Below are positions 34,943 through 49,479 of a stretch of DNA of 64,000 nt, one piece after another. Position 1 is the first letter of the stretch. Each line of letters starts with the position of its first letter. The stretch covers positions 1 to 64,000 of the forward strand of contig JALMLS010000487.1 in NCBI GenBank assembly GCA_038496445.1, read 5' to 3'. Origin of the DNA: Trichosphaerium sp. ATCC 40318. Lineage: Eukaryota > Discosea > Flabellinia > Trichosidae. The notes beneath the pieces were generated by a model. The model did no database searches. It saw only the letters and a program-made list of their open reading frames with translations, and had not been told where the DNA came from. The translations under genes were made by a program, and so were the position numbers.

Positions 34943-36467
34943 GAGCAACTTGACCTCTTAGCTGCTCTGTTGGTTGAAATTATGTTTTGTTTCCAATAAA
35001 TAATACTTTTTGTTAGTGAGTTGTGTATATTTACAGATTGCATTCCATGAATACAAGGTAACCAACTATGTCCAATAAATTATGCAAAAACAATTGTTAG
35101 TTACATGCCTAAGTACCTGCACTGCATAACACCTTTTTTGTATTCTTTCAGAGTATTTGAACACAATATAAAGAAGAAATGACGATGTGTACACCAATTA
35201 CACAATGTAGCTATTCATAAACTTGTACTTAATCGAGTAGATGTGTTATGGAAAGATACTCTAAGTTTTTGGAGCAGTCACGCCAACTCCTTAAAAGGTT
35301 TTATTGCCTAAGCGATTAGGTTTTCTAATCAATGTTATACCTCGTAACCAATAGCACTAGTTATAGATTGAAAATCGTGAAAGACCTTCTCCCAAATGGG
35401 TTTTTTTACTTGATACGAAAGACCAAAAAATATCATTGTAAACATGACGTTAAACGAGCTTGTTTGAATCCTATTTAGTCAACACCAAAAAAAAAATTAT
35501 TGGTTTTTGCACTGAAAACAGGGTACAGTGTTTTGGTTTGGTATATTTCAGTTTTCTTCTGATGAAAGGTTGCTGAAGCAGCACAATGATCTTTATTGTA
35601 TGGCCGTGTTGATAAAAATATTGAGTTGCTTTTTTTTGACCAATTTTTTCAATAAACGACCGAAGAGAAAAGGCGCACTAGAATTAAAACACAAAAATAT
35701 TCTAGGTTGAACGACGTATTTATTACCAGCAAAAGGAAAAAATACCAAAAAAAAAGGGAATCACGTGATTAAAAAAAGACTGACGTTTTCTCGTTTTTTC
35801 CCTCTCAACAACATAATTTTTCAACATACTGTATTTCGTTATTTTGAAGCCTTTTCGCTAGCTGTAATATCCATACCCTTGAAAGTGATTACGTGAAGAG
35901 TCGAGAATCAATTATAGACCAACCCACAGATGCCAAATCTTTGCGGTGAAATGGTCAAACACTGCAAAAAGGCAATACACGCGCTCTAAGCCAAGGTTCG
36001 ATACCGTAACCAGCGCGTCTGTAATGATATAATAATGATGACTCTATCCTAAATTGCAGTTAACTTGTCCTGATATTAACAGTCAAATATATCTAGGAGT
36101 ACCATCCATGTTTGGATGTCACAGAAAACTGTTGCACAAACTCTTTACTATTCATAGCTTCAAGGATTAACCGCGAAAATCTGCGAGCTATGGGAAAGCG
36201 TGAGTTTTAACGTTACAAACAAGCACTGTTTTCAGTTGCTGAAAGGATAGTACTGATGAGACAAAGGAATAGGCTAAACAGTGCATGTGATATCTCTTGC
36301 ATTCTCTAGACCATCTTCGATTTAGTAACTCTCGTTTTATCGTACTAGAAAAAGACAGTTAGAAACAAAATTTTCCTAAAGTGCAGTTAGTATTAAAAAT
36401 AAACAAGCAAGTTTGGTTTTTAAGTTTTTATTAGGGTATTTAGAAATACAACCAAAAGGTGGAGCAC
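34943..36467. other. Intergenic region including the inner edge of the left arm
   Basis: 34943-35316 still aligns with the right arm and holds the 3' flank of PARP copy 1. Beyond that no gene was seen. A 7-bp stem (ACGCGCT/AGCGCGT, 35979-36018) encloses GGTTCGATACC, a tRNA B-box-like sequence, but no cloverleaf forms. The last ~100 bp are the actin 3' UTR. Confidence 0.45.
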
Positions 36468-37898
<1,431 letters not shown>

Positions 37899-38816
37899 GA
37901 TTAGTGTTTTGGTGGTGTTGTTTCTTTTGCTGAGAGCAGAAAGTTGTGTTTTGGACTCACGTGAGAGAATTGGGAATTTCTCAAATTTCTGAATAATACT
38001 CGTACCTGGTTGATTTTTACACTTATTTCGCCATAATACGCTGATCCTGCTTTCTTACGCTAATAGAGTACTCCTCGGTATACGTAAAACCTATTTAGCA
38101 TACTTTTAGCGCTTGACTTGGGCAAAGAAAAGCTTTGTGATACGAAACGTAAGAACTACTTTAGATGCTCCAAAAAACTGCGCGTTGGTTGTGTCGAGTG
38201 CGGAGCTGCAATGTCACAGCGAAGATGTCTCACATTACGTTGTAATACTAACTTTAGGAACAACTCTCGTTGGCGCACTCAAACAGAACTGCGCACTCAA
38301 ACAGAACTGCTGACACTGCGCTGTGCTAAACTACAATAATTTTTCTGCCTTGGTGAGACTAAATCATTGTATGTGCGTTCCACGCCGCTCATGACACAGA
38401 AAGAGATACAGGTTAACGAAGGTTTTGTGCCGTTTTTATTTTCTCCAACGTTTTGAAGTGGTAAGGTCACTAAACTTGCGTTTTCTCTCTGTCTATGACA
38501 CCGTCACAAAAAACCAAGTCGTTTTGTAGTTATTATCAAAATACTATAAAATACAAGCTTTTATTACATTGAGGAAATTTGTACATTTTGTAAGTGTTTA
38601 CGCGTTCGTAACCCACCCAGATCGTCATAGAATTGCATATCCATAAAACAAACGCTCACAGAGCTTCGAAAAAAAAACGTAACGGTTTGTTTTTTCCTCT
38701 CTCTTCAGTCTCTTGCTCTTCTCTGCTCTCTATTTTCTTCTTTTTTTTTCAACTACGGATCGCGATGGATGGTATGTGGTGAAGGACAACCAAAAAAAAT
38801 CAAAATTGGGGAAAGC
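37899..38816. other. Actin promoter region and 3' flank of the SH2 scaffold gene
   Basis: No gene was seen. Actin reads away to the left, and the SH2 scaffold ends at 38817 on the same strand. It contains CACGTG at 37961, a direct repeat of ACTCAAACAGAACTGC at about 38276-38310, and a CT-rich tract at 38695-38752. Confidence 0.5.
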
Positions 38817-41800
38817 CTACTGTCCAGGGAACGAAGAGTAAGCAGGCACCTTCTTTTTCTTCTTTTTACCACTACTACCACCGTTTGAAGTTTCCTCTGT
38901 ACCAGGTAGATTATTATATTTAGGAACACCAGCACTTGCTCTACCATTTCCATGTCCGTTCTGATTGCCATTTGCAGAACCAGGAAAGTTAGAGTAAGCA
39001 GGTTGCTGTTTCTTTGTGTGACTAGGTGGTGGGAAACCGTAACTCAAACCAGAAGGATTTATAACTTTGTTTCCTCTAGCTACAACAAAAGTTAGAATTC
39101 GCTTCGCGTATCCAACGTAAAAGGAAGATTGGAAAAAACGACTCGTTTTTGATTTCGAAAGAGAAGCGTATTCTTTCAATTCTTCGCTTTATTTTCCCCA
39201 CTCCTTGTGAAAATACTGTTTTTTTCAGCGAAATAAATATAAAAGGTAATTCTGCAAGGGAAAAAGTGGAAAAAGAAATGAGTGTTTCGATTCTCTCTTT
39301 GTTTTGTTCGTTCTTTGTTGTGGTTGGTCTTACCTTTAGACTTCTTTAGCGGTAAAACAGTGTACTCCTCTGGTTCTGTATCTAAAGGACCTCCATCCCT
39401 CGTTGGTAAATCAGCATATTCCTCCTCAGGCTATAAAACTGTCAGTGATTTTAAAGAAAACAAATAAAGAAACCTTCTATAACGTACACTTGGAAATGAT
39501 CCGTACTGCGCAGGAGCATACTTTGCACGTGCAGGTGTAAGTGTACGGTGTGATGAAGAAGAATTAGCTCGATTTACCGATGGTCTAACTGGAATATCAA
39601 CATAGTCTCCTTGAGAATCATCAGAGTCTTCTTCATTGTTATTACCAGGGAAAGGTTGATAAGAAACTTGATCAGTCACAGGTGGAGCACGCCTTGTTCC
39701 ATTGTTTGTGTTGTTATCAATAGGTATAGGTTTATACTCTTCAGAGTCAGAACCATCAAACAGTTCCCCAGGTAATTGACCATATGACGGCGCTCCTGGA
39801 GGACCTGAACGGTTTGGTTTACTGCCAACCATTTGACGATTTGTATTTGGATGTTGTATAGACTTCGTAGGAATAGCAGAGTAGTCATCATCATCGCTTG
39901 TATTAGAACCATCGGGAAAGACACCATATGTTGATACGTCTGGTTTACTGCTCTTCCTTGAAGACTCATCACCATCTAAAGAAAATAAATGTAAGTACAA
40001 AGGTACATAAATAAAAAGTTCAAGTTTCTTCGTACATGAGCCACCAAAAGGCCTTCCTTGGCCGTTATTAGATGCATGCTCTGGGAATCCGCCATACGTT
40101 GATGGTGATCCGTTGTTCGAACCATGTTCTGGGAATCCACCGTATGTCGATGGTGATCCTTCATGAGATCCATGCTCTGGAAATCCACCGTATGTTGGTG
40201 GCGCTCCTTCATGCGATCCATGCTCTGGAAATCCGCCGTATGTGTTTGGTGGCCTCTCATTCGATGCACCCTCTGAGAAGTCTCCATAGGTACTTGGTGG
40301 TCTATCATTATTCGGACGAGGATTGGTATTATAACTTCTGCTTGGTGCTAAAGAAAATCATGTTAGCGCCAACATTGTTGAAAAAATAGAATAAAATTGA
40401 CGAACGTCTTTGGTTTGTTGTGTTTGTTAACGTGGCTCCATTTTGTTCACCAGGGAAAGAACCATATTGAGGTACTTGACGGTTTGTATTAGACATTCCA
40501 TAATCATTTCCACCCACTATTAGAAGAAATCAGTGACATACAATCTTAAGTTTAAAAAACGAACTTGAACCAGGAATAGGAACGTAATCTTCTTCATCTG
40601 GAGAAGACTCTGAACCTTCATCATCTGGGAATGGTCTGTACGATGCAGGTTTTGCTATACACAGTAATAAGCGAAAATAAAAGAGTATTTTGAGTACGTA
40701 CATCCTCCTTCAGGTATTACAATATAATTTTGTCCATCTGTTTGGTTTGCAAGCGCGGCAGATGATGTTCTTGGAACGCCCATAGTAGATCTAGCTGTAT
40801 TGTGTTGCCGAGACCTTGCTGTACTATGCTGAGATCTAGTTGTCATGTACTCTGACTGTGTTTGGCTACGTGCAGTAGCATGGTTCTGAGGTGGTTCAGG
40901 AAGACCCCTATTTTTGTTTGATGAGAAGTTCTGACTTTGTGCATAAAAACGCGTACAAGTATTCCGTTGGTACATGCTCATCAGAGCCCACTGATTTTTT
41001 ACTTGCAGCACTTACAACTGGCTTCGAAGATTTTGAAGTCTTTGAAGATCTTGAGGACTTTGGCCTCTTTGTCTGCCCACGAGAATTTGTACTAACATCA
41101 GGTTCACCAAAAGAAGTCGGAATCTACATATTGATTAAATAAAAAGAGTATCAAGTTTTTTTTCGAGAAAAAATATCACGTGTTGTATCACGTGGTTTGA
41201 AAAGAAATCAAAAGAGAAGTTGTATATGTATCGTACTGGATTACTAGATCGTGCAGCTGGTGTAGGCAATGGTGCATACTCACTATTTTGCTTTGGCGCA
41301 TGTGTTGTCTTTCTCTTGTTTGCTTTCTTAGCCTCTTTCTTTGTAGGTGCCAAGAAAGTTAGATTTTCAATAGGATTTTTGAATAATGTCTTGTTAGACT
41401 CAACAAGTTCGGTGAGTGTTGGATATATAAGATCTGACATATCATAACCGCTTGGTACAGGTTTTACAAGAGTATGTTTAACTGTTCCGTCCTATAATCC
41501 CATTAACAAAAGCAGAAAAAAAAAACTACAAAATAACTCCGCAGAAAAGACCAACAAATCAGCGTCACAATGCGCCATAATAATCATGTATTGCATACCT
41601 GATCAACAAAACTCACGCACATATATCCTCTTTTAGAACTGAATCTAAAAAGGAACGATCCAGGTTGTTTATCTAACAGAAATAAATAAAACTGTTTTAT
41701 GATCTTTTTTTTTGATAATTTCGGCTTTTTACTAAAGCTTTCAAATCACTTACCAGATAATAATTCTGTACACTCATTCGTATCTAAATCACCATGAAAC

Positions 41801-43580
41801 CAACTAAATATACGTTAGCAAGTCATACAGCATTTAAACAAAAATGTAACTCATGAGCGATAATCAAACAAAAAATAAAATTACAAGCTCCCCTTTCAAT
41901 AAATAGCATACCTTTCACGTGCCAGAGATGATTTAAAGGAGGTTTTTAAAATAAAACTATAATATCCTACTAAAGCCTCCAAAGTATCAAATACCTATAG
42001 TACGAGTATGAGTAAGTTGAAGAGAAGCATTGCGAAAAATTAAATAATTTTCTGAAGCATCTAAAGAACAATCCTTGAAAAAAAAAAAAAAAGCTTACCC
42101 TGTTTCTATCAGTTTGGCGATGGTTCTCGTTAATAGTAAACCCTTTCTGTTGATTATTACCACCAGTGCCAAGAGCCTCTGACTTGTAGTGTATCAATGA
42201 ATGGCACACTTTACCTTTTGGATCAATATACGCCAAAGCGAAACAACCCTAAGACGAAGTTCAAAAAAATGTGAAAAAGAAAAAAGCACTGGAAAAAAAA
42301 AAAACAAGTACACTTACAGGCTTAGACTTCGAGAACCTAATCAAAAAAGTGCCACAATCTTGAAGCTCCAATAATCTAGCTGCTTCCTCTGAAGATAAAA
42401 ATCCATGAAACCAGCTGAATTTAGTGCGGTGAGGTTCACGTGAAAACGAACAAACAAACACAAAAATAAAACGAAAAAAAAAAAAACATTAATGGTATCT
42501 CCAAAAACTGTTCAACTCGCTTTTTGCTGAAAATTACAAAAACCGGTTCCGGAAGGTGTGTGAAACCAGAGAAAACCAACGTATTCATTTTACACGTACT
42601 TTTTAGAAAGAACACTATCCACCTAAACACATAACGTTACAGATAGAACCGAAAAATGTGCTTCAACGTAAAAAATTGAATTTAATTGGGAGAGTATTCT
42701 TTCCATAAATCCCCTAAACTTGATTTCAAGTGTCTACAAGTACGTACGTGACCTAGCGCATGTGATAAAGGTCCAAAACCATTCAAAAATTCGGCAAATC
42801 TATACAATGACACCTCTCCTGTGTTTGAATGGTCTTGGTGTCTTGTCAGTACAATGAAATAAATAAATAAAAGTAATATTTGTTCTAAAACGTACCTAAC
42901 ATGTATCGCAAGTACTTTGTATCTTTGTCCGACGTAGCTATACCTTTCTTTTGTAAAGCTTTAACGAATCTGGGCCACTGAACCATAAGAGGCTAAAAAA
43001 CCGTTTAAAATAAGCCCAATAATTTCGGCACGCGTGTGGCAATTACCTCGCTACCAAATTCTTGCTTCCAAAAAGCTTTTCCTTCCGCGTCCTTGATTAT
43101 GTCCAAGATCTCGCTCATCTGTTCTGAGTTCATACATATTGATGATTTTCGGCCTCTAGCTTTCTTTTTTGGTTTTTGCGTTATTTTGGCTATTTTTTTT
43201 GATGCTGTAGCGTCCTCCAGCAGCTTCTTTCTGAATACTCTCACTTTTGAATACACTGCGTTGTTCAAGGAGTCCAAATTCTTGCGCACTCGCGTTGATT
43301 GCATAAAGCGTTTCATCTTTTGCTCTTTGCTTATCTTTGCTAGCAAATTAGCGTACTGAGAGAGCAGTTTGTCGCATTCTTCCAAGCTTCGCGTAGGGCA
43401 GTATTTTGGCTGTGCTTTTGCTGATAGCCTTTGCACAGCTGTCAAAACATCTATTGTAACAGCAATAGTGGCTCCTAATTCGTAATCTGTAATTTTATCG
43501 TTTGCGCCCGTATCATCTAAGATTTTTTGTATTTTGGTGGCGTTCTTGACACATGACTTTAACAGAGCTTTACTACTCAT
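38817..43580 (-). CDS. Cbl-TKB-like + tandem SH2 + YxxPhiP-repeat scaffold protein
   Basis: The ATG at 43580 opens a long exon (helical, Lys-rich, ending KAFWKQEFGSE). The next exons add QWPRFVKALQKKG, an EF-hand-like DHSNTGEVSLYRFAEFL, and SH2-1 (SWFHGFLSSEEAARLL ... CGTFLIRFSKSKPGCF). Helical bundle, EF-hand and SH2 in this order is the Cbl TKB layout. SH2-2 follows (SWFHGDLDTNECTELL ... GSFLFRFSSKRG). Both keep the phosphotyrosine-binding Arg in FL[IF]RFS. The tail, to the stop at 38817, has about 25 Tyr motifs such as YVPIPG, YGSFPG, YADLP and YSSFPG. No RING, kinase or membrane helix was found. Expected role: a cytosolic phosphotyrosine adaptor that may bind its own or partners' phosphorylated tails. 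About 1,000 residues; EF position 12 is Arg, so calcium binding is doubtful. Confidence 0.75.
40072..40308 (-). repeat. Coding tandem repeat of ~17-18 residues in the SH2 scaffold tail
   Basis: Five near-identical units of about 51-54 bp encode variants of PSTYGGFPEHGSHEG; the first is TYGDFSEGASNER. Each unit carries one Tyr motif, so the array multiplies potential phosphorylation sites. The most central units differ by only a few bases, suggesting recent unit duplication. Confidence 0.85.
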
Positions 43581-44067
43581 TTGTACGAAAGTGTATTATG
43601 CGAAAGGATTAGAAGCCTATCAATAAAGCTACGGAACCCCTTCTTATTGGCGATCGTTTGGGTAGAGTTGTTGTGCCGTTTTACACTTGTACAGTCAATT
43701 CCAGTATTTTGTTACTCAAACTCGCTCTTTTTGCATCACGCCTTGGAGTGAGCTCCGTTGGCTAGGTTGTCCAAGCTATTGCTTTCGATTAATGTAGCAA
43801 TACGCAGTACAAAGAAACATGTCAGTTGCAAAGAAATTATGTATTAGTATCTAAAACGCTACACCCGTAGCCACGTTCGCAGCCTAACGCTATTGAAGCA
43901 CCAAGACACGTGCTAAATCTGTAGTGCAAAAAGTCAACGACGGCAAAATAAAAGTCACTAGTCATACGTCAAATTGTGCTAACATCACCTGTTACATATA
44001 TCTCAACTCGTATTCGTGTTTTTAATATCAACACAACGGGAAATTAAAAAAAAGCACTAAATAAACT
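43581..44067. promoter_or_regulatory. Divergent promoter region (SH2 scaffold / EDC4)
   Basis: 487 bp separate two head-to-head genes with no coding signal between them. It contains CACGTG at about 43908 and a TATATCTC-like stretch near 44000. It may drive both genes. Confidence 0.45.
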
Positions 44068-47000
44068 ATGGCACACAACCAGGTAACTAATAATTACTCT
44101 CTGGTATGATTGTGTTTTGTTACTAACATTGATAGGCAAATAACGCCTACCCAGACAACTCAAGACAACCTAACAACCCTAACGGAAACCCTGCGGACAC
44201 AAATAGTAACATACTACGCTTCTTTCCGAACCTCGACTCATTTGGTGGAAACCAACAAAGCAACTACCACAGCGCCACACAATCGCGCCACCATGGTAAC
44301 GCACCACCAGTAAATCGACAAACACATCCTCAAGCCCCAATGGGCTCTATGCCGTTACGCCAAATGCAAGGACAAATGCAAGGCAACATGTTTCACTACC
44401 AAAGAGTACCCAACACTGTACGCTCTGATTTCGTTTGAGAAATTCATAATTGTTTTAAAAACAACCAAATCGCTCTGAAAATGTCATATTACGCAAAACT
44501 AGTTCTCAGAGAACGCTAATAAGCGGTTGTTTTCTATTTTTTTTGCTTCGCCGTTAAACAGAAGAATTTGGCAAAAGAATTCTAGTGGCGCCTCAAACAT
44601 TTATTAACGCGTTTCATTAGCAAGCGCCTCCGCCAGGTGGGTTCTCCTTTCATCAAGAACAACCAGTAGCACAAAATACTCCTCCTCCTGCCATCAATGA
44701 CGTACAAGAAGATAATAATCAGCGTCAAGTACACAGAGAGGAACCAGGCACAGCATTACGAGGTACGAGGAGAGATATATAACATTAGTTTATCTAATCT
44801 CTCTCGGAGGCAATAAAATTGAATACAAAAGGAAAGGAGGAAAAGTAGCAAATCAACTCAGTGTTGTACCTATTACACTCTATAAGCAAGGAGAAAACAA
44901 ATATCAAATTGGAACATCTATTGCTGTTAATCATAGTTTTATATGCTACGTAGTAAAAGGTACAGAGTAGATATTTGCGTTTTTGTGGTCGCTTTGTTAA
45001 TTTGTTCACAATTGACTAGTTTTTTTTTTTGGTATTAAAGTTTAAGTGTTCTAATTATCATCCTAGAACGTCTCATTCGCGTGATTGCTATTGTTTCAGC
45101 CGAATTAAGCCTTCTGAAAGGTCATAAGCATCCTATAATAGATATTCGCTTTTTTTCTAATGAACATAACATATTGGCTACCCTTGATGCTGTACGGCTT
45201 TAGATTCGCTTGAAAAATCTCATATCATATCTTTTGTTTGGTCTACTTGTTCACACTGTATTATAGGGTGGCAATGTATTTATTTGGCGTGTTGACCAAC
45301 ATATTGAAGAAGGAGAAGATTCAACTCCAAAAACGGTTGTATCTACTGAAAAGCTTCTGGAATGCCGTTCTTGTGAAGATAATATTGAGCCACCTAAAAC
45401 ATTCCGGCGGCTCGTTTGGCATCCAATCGATCCCATGATTTTTGCCATTGTAGGCAAGTGATTAGGTCTTTCGCTGGTAGCGGATAACCACATTCTGGCA
45501 GATATTTTGAAGTTTTTTTTTACTGTTACAGTTTTTTTGAATTCTGACGTATTTTTTTTATAGATAGTGAACATAATGTATACGTACACAATAGAAATCA
45601 ATTAAAGGAATCTGCTGATGAAGATGGTCGTGTTGATATTTCGTCAACACCACCAAGTATCAAAACACCCAGCGAGGTAAGTAGTTTTCTTATTTTTATT
45701 TCATTGTGAAGCCGACTTCTAACATTATTAGATTAACGACTTATCATTTTCTCCCGATGGCCGTTTCCTCACTTTGGCGTGTTCAAATGGCCAAGTTACA
45801 ATATGGGCATACTCAGAATCTGGCCTAATGCTTCGACGAGAGCTTGTTCCACATGGTGGAGATGCTGTTTTTGCTTGTGTTTTTTGTAACCTACAAACAC
45901 AAGAAACATCTCAAGATAATCCTTATGTTCTATTAACTGGTATGTTGTTTGATATTTATGTGTCTTTGATTGCGCTTGTTTGTTTGTTAATGAATGGCTT
46001 GTAGGAAGCTATCATAACAGGGAACTTAAGTTATGGAACCTTAACAGTGGTGAATGCCTTCAAGAGCTTAAAGTTATAGATGAGCTTAATGATAAAGAAG
46101 AAGATGATGGTGTTGGTTATCATCTTGAATTTGATAATACAAAGAAGTTCCTATTTTATGCTCATACTACTCAAGATTCTTTCTATGTTCTTCATTTGAA
46201 TGAACCTAAGGTTAGAGAAGATGGAACTTTGGATCTATCTAAAGTTCGGTTTGATTATTTGTCGGAATTCGGTTTACAGACACCAATGTTGAGTTTTGTT
46301 GCGACGAATCATCTTCAAGATCGGTGCGTCTTTTTTATATTTTTTTTCTCTGTTCTTTTGTTTGTTTGTTATTGTGATTCTAACGGTTATCTAGTGATGG
46401 TCATCCTAGTGGACAGGCTGATCTTCAAATATACTGTGTTCAAACACGTTCTATTCAAATGTTCAACCTTTCTGGTGATGAATGTTATATTCAACAGCCA
46501 GAGGAACAACCTCAAGTGACATCTGCAGTACCACAGCAAGTTCAGGTAATTTTTAAAACACCTTCTGTTTTTTTTTCACTAACGTGAGCGTAGGGGCCAC
46601 CTACTACTAGCCATGGTGATCAAACTGGCGAATATGATGCAGGGTATCCAGATCAAGATCCTCAAGAAGAGCCTCCTCCAGCTGTAGAACCAAAAGCTGA
46701 GCCAGAACCTACTCAAAATGCTGAAAACGCAGAACCTGTCACCGATGAAAGTGCTACTCAGCGTGTTGAAGAAGAGCCTGAAGAGCCCTCTACCGATACT
46801 AAAGAAGATGACGCCGCTCAAGCTCCTCCTGAGGAACCTGCAGCACCAGAAGACCCTGCTATCCTTGGTACGTGCTTTTAGCTTTATGTTTCAATGTGTC
46901 TAGCTTATATTCACGCAGTTATGGGATCACCTATGGCCAGTAGAGCGCAAAACCAAGAGCCTCAAAAAAAGGTTGAACCTTCTGAGGAAGGCTTACCTAA

Positions 47001-49479
47001 GCCTGAGCCAGCAAAGGAACTTCATGAAGTCAAGATCCTAATCAAGAACGCGCTTCAGCCTGGCTCTCCAGTGAAGAAAACGGCCAAACCAGTTCCTGTT
47101 GCAGCTCCTGCTCAGAAAGAACGTCGTACCTCTACTAGTAATCGTGAACCACGACCTGCATTGTCAACTCAGTTCCCTAATATGTCTGATGACAGTAAGG
47201 ATGTTATTACTGTTGTTGAACGTTTGATGCAACGTCAAACACATATGATCTGTATCCACCCTTTTTTTTTTAACATGTTTGAGCTACAGATTTTAGTTGA
47301 AACTTCCTCCATTTGTTCCTTGACTTATAAGATCAAAAATTAGACAAAGATCGAGCAGATAGAGAAAGACACTTTAAAGAAAGGCAAAAAGCGCTTCTGC
47401 AGGTTGTCCTACAAGCTCAAGCACAAGTAAGTATTTTTTCAACAAAGTGTACCTTTATTTTTAACATTGCGCATCTTTGAGAATTTGAGGCATTTCAAAG
47501 TATGTTGGCTTGGTGGCTTTACTTACTATCTTTTTAGTCAATGAGCAAGATGTTGTCTAAGCAAGAGAAGAACATTGTAAAGAATGTCAAACTTCATGTT
47601 AACCAAGCAATGTCTAAGCTTGTATCTTCTCCTGAGTTTGTAGCGCCTCTTCAAGAGGCTATATCTAAGTCTTTGGATTCTACTCTACAGAGTTCATTGA
47701 AGCAAGCAACTGGTAAAAGATTACCACATAACATTGCGCAACAGGTAAGAAAGAGTTTTTTACTAATTTTCTCTGTACTTTTTTCTCAGATTTTTCTATT
47801 TTTTTGGTTTGTTCGTAGTTGGTGGGCTGACTTTTGCTACACAGGTCAGCAATGATATTCAAAAACCAATTTCTGATACGTTCCGTTCCTACTTTGAAGG
47901 TAGCTTTATTCCTTCATTTGAGAAGTCACTTCAAGTTATGTTTGGTCAGTTACATTTGGCTCTTGAACAAGGTAATTTCGAGAACTTGTTTTTCTAGCTT
48001 TGGAAAATTATTTTGTTAAATCTGTTGTTATAGGTATTAAAGAGATGCCAACTCAACCAGGTAAACCAGGTAACCCAGGTAACCCAGGTTATGGATCAAG
48101 TGAAGGACACCTAGCTGGTATGAGATATTCTTTTTGGTAGTTTTAAAACCTTACTGTTAACCTAGTTGCTGCGCAAGCACTTGTTGAGTGTACTCAACGT
48201 ATGAATAATGCGATTATTGATACACAGACAAGAATTCTTGACCGTTATGTTGGTCGGCCACATCCACTTCCTCAACAGCCTCTCATGCCACCACATGCAA
48301 TGTCACCTCCACCTCACCGTATCCCACCACAACGTGTACCACAAGGGTTCAATATGAACGTACAACCTACGCAACAGTGAGTTGATAACTATTGAACAAG
48401 TTGAACAATTTTTTTAATTAATTTTATTTAGGATGGTGATACCTCAACGTCCTCCACAAGACCCTAGATCGGTTATTCCACCTCCTCAACAGGCTCAACA
48501 TCAGCCACCGCCACAAAGACAGCAACCACAGGCACCACAGCAGCAACAACGCGAGGTTGTACCAAATCGATCTCAAATGCAACAGCAACCACCAAGCAAT
48601 GTTCAAAGTTCACCAAAGAAACAAGCTGAAAAGGTTCGCATTTGTGTTTAATCTAATGAGTACTTACCTTTTTTATTGAAGCCTTCTGGTGGTCAACGTG
48701 AACTTAAAGGTGAACTCATGGCGCAGATACAAGACAATAAATACGAAGAAGCTTTCTACACGGTTCGTGTTATTTCTTGTATTTTTTTTGTTTTGTTCCA
48801 GTTACTTTTTCTTATTTTGTACTTTTAGGCTTTGAGTGCTAATGATTTGGATCTTCTTGCATGGTTATGTACTCGTGTAGATACAGCTGAACTTTTTAAT
48901 ACGAAACCACTTCCATTAAGTCAATGCGTATTGATATCTGTTGTACAACAACTCAGTTGTGATCTTCAAAAGGTACCTGCCTTTTTTCTTTCTTTTCGTT
49001 TTAAGTTTTTGTTCATTGTATTTGTTTGTAATGCTTTACTTACATTGTAATATTTAGAGTACGTTAATGAAACTTAATTGGTTGAAGGAAAGCGTTTTAT
49101 TGCTTGACCCAGCGGAACCAACAATAGCAAGGTAAGGTGGTCTTCTTGTTTTCTTTCTTCAATTTCCGTCAGTACTTTTTTTTGCTTGATGTTTACTAAT
49201 CTCAAATAAAGTTACATTGGTCCTATACTTGAAGCATTATTGAGCACATTGACTAATACATTGGGACCTATGTATGATAGCACTGAGTACGATAATACCC
49301 ACAACATTTTAAATCTTTTTTATTCATGAATTATTTTTGTCGTTTTTTTTAAATAGTTACTTATGTTCTTACCTCCTTTTAGTAGCCCAATCACTGGTCC
49401 TTTACGCTTACTCACATTTGTGACTCAGTCAATGCTTTCAAAATTAGCAGAGCAGAAAGCTTCAAGCAACTCAAGCTAG
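44068..49479 (+). CDS. EDC4: EDC4/Ge-1-type mRNA-decapping scaffold
   Basis: The ATG at 44068 starts a tiny exon (MAHNQ) joined to an Asn/Gln-rich N-terminus. A WD40 region follows (GGNVFIWRVDQHIEEGED, NDLSFSPDGRFLTLACSNGQ, GSYHNRELKLWNLNSGECL, and FDNTKKFLFYAHTTQDSFY). After it come an acidic Pro/Glu-rich linker (46620-47200), a coiled-coil segment (KMLSKQEKNIVKNVK), SRSYFEGSFIPSFEKSLQVMF, a Pro/Gln-rich spacer (48290-48600), and a helical C-terminus that includes LSANDLDLLAWLCTRVDT. The stop is TAG at 49477-49479. This order is that of EDC4 (Ge-1, plant VARICOSE), which bridges DCP2 and DCP1 in processing bodies. At least a dozen short introns. The helical C-terminus is the strongest family signal. 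Confidence 0.88.

Larger units (their letters stand above)
27465..35316 (+). repeat. Left arm of the large inverted segmental duplication
   Basis: This arm and the reverse complement of 53085-60575 align over nearly their whole length, with indels. Shared landmarks in order are the TTTCACAAAAACCAA start, gypsy RT/RNase H remnants, the GGAGCGTTTGTA-type segment, the TCGTACAACTCAA-type promoter repeat, the ankyrin-PARP gene, and the 3' flank (ACTCTAAGTTTTTGGAGCAG at about 35260). The left arm alone contains about 2 kb extra (28850-30840) and lacks about 170 bp and 430 bp of retroelement sequence that the right arm keeps. Confidence 0.9.

Noticed and set aside
35979-36018. tRNA-like hairpin with GGTTCGATACC
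   Set aside because: It forms a 7-bp stem around a B-box-like loop but lacks the rest of a tRNA; kept only as a note in the intergenic entry.
46579-46821. Minus-strand frame in the EDC4 acidic linker
   Set aside because: It is the antisense of a Glu/Pro-rich coding region, a common source of false frames.
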